A stretch of DNA of 8,851 nt from an uncultured Erysipelotrichaceae bacterium (GTDB lineage: Bacteria > Bacillota_I > Bacilli_A > Erysipelotrichales > Erysipelotrichaceae): contig CADCPE010000160.1 of the NCBI GenBank assembly GCA_902803275.1, positions 1 through 8,851 on the forward strand, in the 5' to 3' direction. A model generated the notes under the pieces. The model saw nothing but the letters and a program-made list of their open reading frames with translations. It was not told the origin of the DNA and did not search any database. Positions 5,634 through 8,851 of the stretch are shown here, in pieces. Positions within the stretch are counted from its first letter, which is position 1. Each line of letters starts with the position of its first letter. The position numbers were made by a program, and so were the translations under genes.

Positions 5634-8126
5634 ATGAGTGATCTTCTATACAAGGCTTTCATTTCCTACAGACACGTTTCACCTGACAAGGAGATAGCCG
5701 CAAGACTGCACAGTTTAATCGAGAACTACCACATTCCCTCTAATATCAAGAAGAAGCTTGATATCAAGAAGATGGGAAGGGTCTTTCGTGATGAAGAAGA
5801 ACTTCCTTTGTCTGTCGATCTTGGCGGCGATATAGAAGAAGCTTTAAGAAATTCTGAGTGGCTGATAGTAGTGTGTTCACCAGCCTATCTTGAATCCAGA
5901 TGGTGCAAGGCTGAACTGGATTATTTCATCTCCTTAGGAAGAAGAGATCATATCCTGACTGTTCTGGTCAATGGCGAGCCTGATGCCGCTTTCCCTGAAC
6001 AGCTGCGCTATGTGACTGTCAACGGGACAAGAAAAGAAATAGAACCTCTGGCGGCCGATGTGAGATCCGAAAGCCTGGCTCTGTCTTTGAAGAAGCTCAA
6101 TGATGAAAAACTGAGGATCCTGGCTCCGATGCTGGGAGTCACTTTTGACGATCTTCGTCAAAGAGCTCACAGAAGACAGCTGAACATCATATTGGGATCA
6201 GGTCTGCTCATCATCTTGGCCCTGAGCGGTTTTATAGGCTTTGCTTTGTACAAAAACGGTCAGATATCCAGACAAAGAGATATCGCCATGGACAATCAGA
6301 TGCAGCTGCTTATTCAGGAGGCCAATAAGGCATCGTCCGAAGGAAACAAGGTCAGAGCCCTCAAGATCCTTGATGATGCCGCACAGATAAGACAGACAGT
6401 AGGAAAAAAGAATGACAGGGAGTATGCTTCGGCACTGGAATATGCCTTGTATAATCAGGAGTTTGAAGAAGTTCTGACCATCGATACCAACAACAGGTAT
6501 TTCTCATCGCTCGTCTTTTCTCATAACAGCGCCTATCTGTTGGGCATAACCAATCTCAATTCTGCATGTCTCATAGACGGACATACAGGTCTTATCCTGC
6601 ATACTGTTTCAAGAGCCAATATCGGCATGCTGGACAGCGTGGGGTTCTCTCTTGACGACAGGTATTTCTATATGGTCGATCAGTGGTATGGCTATGTTTC
6701 GGTCTATAAAGTCGAAGACGGATCTTTGTTCAGGGAATACAGCGCTGATGACGGCACAAGCTGGAACATCGGTGAAAAAGTCTTCCCGGTAGATGAAAGG
6801 ACCCTGCTGATAATAAAGCCATCCGTAATGGTCTTATGGAACTATCTCGATGATACGGTCAAAGAGATCCTTCCTAACAATAACGACATGTTTGAATCGT
6901 ATACATTGCCGCTGATAGTCGATCTTTCCCCTGACAGGAAGGATGTCGTAATAGGCTCGCACGGCAATCAAAGCGGTATGAAGATCGTTTCTCTGGATGG
7001 AAGCAGACAGATCGACCTTGACTATGATCATTCAAGAGGCTATCCGTCCATCATGTATTCCGGAAACGGAGAATATGTGGCTGCCGTCTCCGGAAGCAGG
7101 TCCTATGTCTTTAGCGCAGCTGATGGTTCGCTCGTATTTGAAGACGACAGCGGCGAAGGATACATCGATCAGTCTGTTCAGATCAGCTATGATGGAACGA
7201 TCATCCTGGCGATGAATCCCGACTTCCTTAAAGCCACGGATGTTCTGACAGGTGAGGAACTCTGGAAAATAGAGAGCGAATCAGACACGCAGACAAAAGT
7301 CTGCCGTTCACCGGATGGCAGATATGTGGGCGCTTCGGGCGGGATCACCGGGATCTTTGATCTAAGAAGCGGAGAGATGGTCGACTATGGCAATGCCGAA
7401 TGTTTTTCATATAACAGTTCAATGGTGATAGTCAATTTCAGTGCCGGAAAAACCAGGCTGGAGATAACACCGGCCTATTCCGATTCCAAAAGGGAAAGCA
7501 GTTATAGCGGAATCCTGTATAAGACACCAAGATATACCGAACTCGATAAAGATGTGAATATCACTCTTATCCATAATCCCGGCGATTTTGCGCAGGGCAC
7601 AGGGAACATCTACACAAGCGAAGATCAGAAATATGTGGCATATACTCATCCTGACGGTTTTATCGAAGTATTCGATGTTTCCGATCCGGATAATGCCGTG
7701 AACAGGTATTGCCATGCGGAACACTGCTACCGGTCGGTTGCGGATCTTGTGTTCAACGGCAGCCTCATGGCTTCCTGCGGCGGTCGTGATCCTAGATGCG
7801 TATTGTTTGATCTGAGCAGCGGCCAGATCACATATGTCCTGGCCGGGCAGGAGTATTGTCACAGGGCGGAATTCTCCAAGGACGGCAGCAAGATCATCAT
7901 CCTCTGCGGCAATGAACAGAATGCGGCTTACGTCTATTCCACCAATAACGGCAATCTCTTGTATTCTTTCTATCTTGTTCAGGGAGAGAAGATAATCGAT
8001 ATAGGCTTTGATGAGGAGAACGGAAAAGTCGTGGCCAAGCTCGATAACGGCCAGGCGCTGACAGGAAACATCTATAAAGACATCGATGAGATGCTTGAGG
8101 AAACAAAAAGAAGACTGGAAAACTAG
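5634..8126 (+). CDS. TIR domain protein with one transmembrane helix and large WD40-like beta-propeller region
   Basis: 830 residues in three parts. Residues 5-165 are a TIR domain: box 1 YKAFISYRH (6-14), box 2 RDEEELPLS (52-60), then SPAYLESRWCKAEL (82-95). Glu94 aligns with the catalytic glutamate of TIR NAD hydrolases (SARM1 WVHKE motif), so NAD cleavage or cyclic-ADP-ribose signalling is plausible but not proven. Residues about 184-206 are one hydrophobic membrane helix after a very basic stretch (RQRAHRR, 175-181), which by the positive-inside rule puts the TIR in the cytosol. Residues 210-275 are helical with a TPR-like pattern. Residues 285-815 carry about twelve blade-like repeats (S-x-D-G-x-Y-V then a beta strand, D-x-x-x-G turn), enough for two propellers. 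The ATG at 5634 follows an in-frame TAA by 6 bases and lacks a Shine-Dalgarno. It is last in a probable operon with the glycosyltransferase and small protein. Similar TIR-TM-WD40 proteins are common in gut clostridia with no settled function; signalling, defence and envelope sensing all fit. Confidence 0.9.
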   Translation: MSDLLYKAFISYRHVSPDKEIAARLHSLIENYHIPSNIKKKLDIKKMGRVFRDEEELPLSVDLGGDIEEALRNSEWLIVVCSPAYLESRWCKAELDYFISLGRRDHILTVLVNGEPDAAFPEQLRYVTVNGTRKEIEPLAADVRSESLALSLKKLNDEKLRILAPMLGVTFDDLRQRAHRRQLNIILGSGLLIILALSGFIGFALYKNGQISRQRDIAMDNQMQLLIQEANKASSEGNKVRALKILDDAAQIRQTVGKKNDREYASALEYALYNQEFEEVLTIDTNNRYFSSLVFSHNSAYLLGITNLNSACLIDGHTGLILHTVSRANIGMLDSVGFSLDDRYFYMVDQWYGYVSVYKVEDGSLFREYSADDGTSWNIGEKVFPVDERTLLIIKPSVMVLWNYLDDTVKEILPNNNDMFESYTLPLIVDLSPDRKDVVIGSHGNQSGMKIVSLDGSRQIDLDYDHSRGYPSIMYSGNGEYVAAVSGSRSYVFSAADGSLVFEDDSGEGYIDQSVQISYDGTIILAMNPDFLKATDVLTGEELWKIESESDTQTKVCRSPDGRYVGASGGITGIFDLRSGEMVDYGNAECFSYNSSMVIVNFSAGKTRLEITPAYSDSKRESSYSGILYKTPRYTELDKDVNITLIHNPGDFAQGTGNIYTSEDQKYVAYTHPDGFIEVFDVSDPDNAVNRYCHAEHCYRSVADLVFNGSLMASCGGRDPRCVLFDLSSGQITYVLAGQEYCHRAEFSKDGSKIIILCGNEQNAAYVYSTNNGNLLYSFYLVQGEKIIDIGFDEENGKVVAKLDNGQALTGNIYKDIDEMLEETKRRLEN

Positions 8127-8131
8127 TCTTC
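8101..8131 (-). terminator. Intrinsic terminator of the minus-strand membrane protein gene, inside the TIR gene's 3' end
   Basis: Read on the minus strand, GAAGACT (8131-8125) pairs with AGTCTTC (8116-8110) in a 7-base-pair stem with an 8-base loop, followed at once by TTTTTGTTT (8109-8101). It lies 45 bases past the minus-strand stop codon, as expected for a Rho-independent terminator. On the plus strand the hairpin is not followed by a T run, so it should act only on the minus-strand transcript. It covers the last TIR codons and stop. Confidence 0.6.
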
Positions 8132-8176
8132 AGGAAACTGCAGCATCAAACAGATGATCATGCCTGACAGAAAAGC

Positions 8177-8851
8177 CTATGCATCATTTTTCTTCTTGAG
8201 CTTTTTAAACCAGACCCATGAATAATGACTGTTGAGAAAGATAAAGAATTTGGCAATAAAATAGGCAACGACATAGATGCCGGTAAGGCACGCCAACGAA
8301 AAGATTATTGAATGATGTTCAAAATCCAGGAACGAATACGGTGCCAATGAAGAAGGCAGGATCTTCGTTCCAAACAGGAAGGCCATGATCACGGCATAAA
8401 TGGTGATGAAGGTGCTGCCATATAACGGTTCATAGACATTGACCTTTCCGATCGGTGCATCATTGAAGATAAAACAGATTATACTGGTGATCGGAATGAC
8501 CAGATGCATCATTACACCGGGGTATGAACTTATATCCGGTGAATCGGGAAGCCATGGAGAAAGTCCAGCCATGACTACCGAGAAGATGATGAATTCAGTC
8601 GTCGCTGAAGAAAGACGCATGAAATATATGAATCTGTTGGTCACTTCGGTATCAAAGAAGGCTTCATATAATGAAATGATTATGAAAAGAAATGAGATCA
8701 GTGTCGTGAACATCGTGCCGTCAAAAGTCATGTAGCGCATCCTGTCAAAGATGTTGTTGCCGAAGACGAGGGCAGAATAAAGCACGGCGCTGACTCCGCA
8801 TAAAACGATCAAAATCGAGAATAAAATCGTAAATACTTTCTTTACGAGATA
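8177..8851 (-). CDS. Pr6Pr / FAR-17a/AIG1-like polytopic membrane protein, N terminus cut by window edge
   Basis: The frame is open to the window end and encodes at least 224 residues, stopping at TAG (8179-8177). About six hydrophobic segments mark an integral membrane protein. The first visible one begins within the first few codons from the edge (V-K-K-V-F-T-I-L-F-S-I-L), so the in-frame TTG at 8812 would cut a membrane helix in half and is not the start; the real one is outside the window. The order of features resembles the Pr6Pr and FAR-17a/AIG1 group: RYMTFDGTMFTTL after the first helix, MMHLVIPI in the middle, then YGSTFITIYAVIMAF and a PYSFLDF element. Human AIG1 and ADTRP in this group hydrolyse fatty-acid esters of hydroxy fatty acids with a Thr-His pair. 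Counting from the first visible residue, Thr42 and His116 are the candidate equivalents. The C terminus is short, basic and presumably cytosolic (KKLKKKN). It converges on the TIR gene with 50 bases between stops. Family assignment is moderate, enzymatic activity inferred. Confidence 0.7.
   Translation of the reverse strand, partial: YLVKKVFTILFSILIVLCGVSAVLYSALVFGNNIFDRMRYMTFDGTMFTTLISFLFIIISLYEAFFDTEVTNRFIYFMRLSSATTEFIIFSVVMAGLSPWLPDSPDISSYPGVMMHLVIPITSIICFIFNDAPIGKVNVYEPLYGSTFITIYAVIMAFLFGTKILPSSLAPYSFLDFEHHSIIFSLACLTGIYVVAYFIAKFFIFLNSHYSWVWFKKLKKKNDA

Noticed and set aside
7419..7862. 147-residue minus-strand ORF inside the TIR gene
   Set aside because: Fully within the propeller coding region, with no ribosome binding site or recognisable domain; explained as an antisense shadow.
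8810..8812. TTG at 8812 as the start of the minus-strand membrane protein
   Set aside because: The frame stays open for 13 more codons to the edge and those codons form the first half of a membrane helix, so the start lies outside the window.

Overview
The window looks like chromosomal DNA from a Bacillota-type gut or rumen anaerobe. This is inferred from the gene families (a TIR-membrane-WD40-like protein of the clostridial kind, a GT4 glycosyltransferase of the glycolipid type, a Pr6Pr-like membrane protein) and from a GC content in the mid-forties by eye over most of the window. The species cannot be named from this. There are six protein genes, two of them cut by the window edges. I see no tRNA, rRNA, CRISPR array, insertion sequence or integrase.

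Layout: (1) bases 3-473, + strand, the 3' part of a histidine-phosphatase (phosphoglycerate mutase-like) gene whose N-terminal catalytic end lies upstream of the window. (2) bases 574-3987, + strand, a large, clearly more AT-rich gene for an 1137-residue UvrD/Rep-type superfamily 1 helicase. It has a PD-(D/E)XK-like nuclease insertion, two C4 zinc ribbons and an RQC-like winged-helix C terminus. (3) bases 4137-8126, + strand, a probable three-gene unit: a GT4 glycosyltransferase, an unrecognised 89-91-residue protein, and an 830-residue TIR protein with one transmembrane segment and about 12 beta-propeller blade repeats. (4) bases 8177-8851, - strand, a convergent Pr6Pr/FAR-17a/AIG1-like polytopic membrane protein whose N terminus runs off the window.

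The most interesting object is the TIR protein. Its N-terminal TIR domain keeps the glutamate position used by TIR NAD-cleaving enzymes, and it is tethered by one membrane helix to a very large predicted propeller. The charge pattern suggests TIR inside and propeller outside, giving a receptor-like plan. The neighbouring helicase has the composition of an acquired gene and the architecture of a DNA-processing or defence-type helicase-nuclease. Whether the helicase and TIR genes work together is unknown: they are separated by 149 bases containing a candidate terminator and a good promoter, and they differ in base composition.

Three of the four visible start codons (helicase, glycosyltransferase, TIR) have no Shine-Dalgarno sequence and sit just after an in-frame stop in AT-rich leaders. 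Only the small protein has a GGAG. An intrinsic terminator for the minus-strand gene appears to be encoded inside the last codons of the TIR gene.
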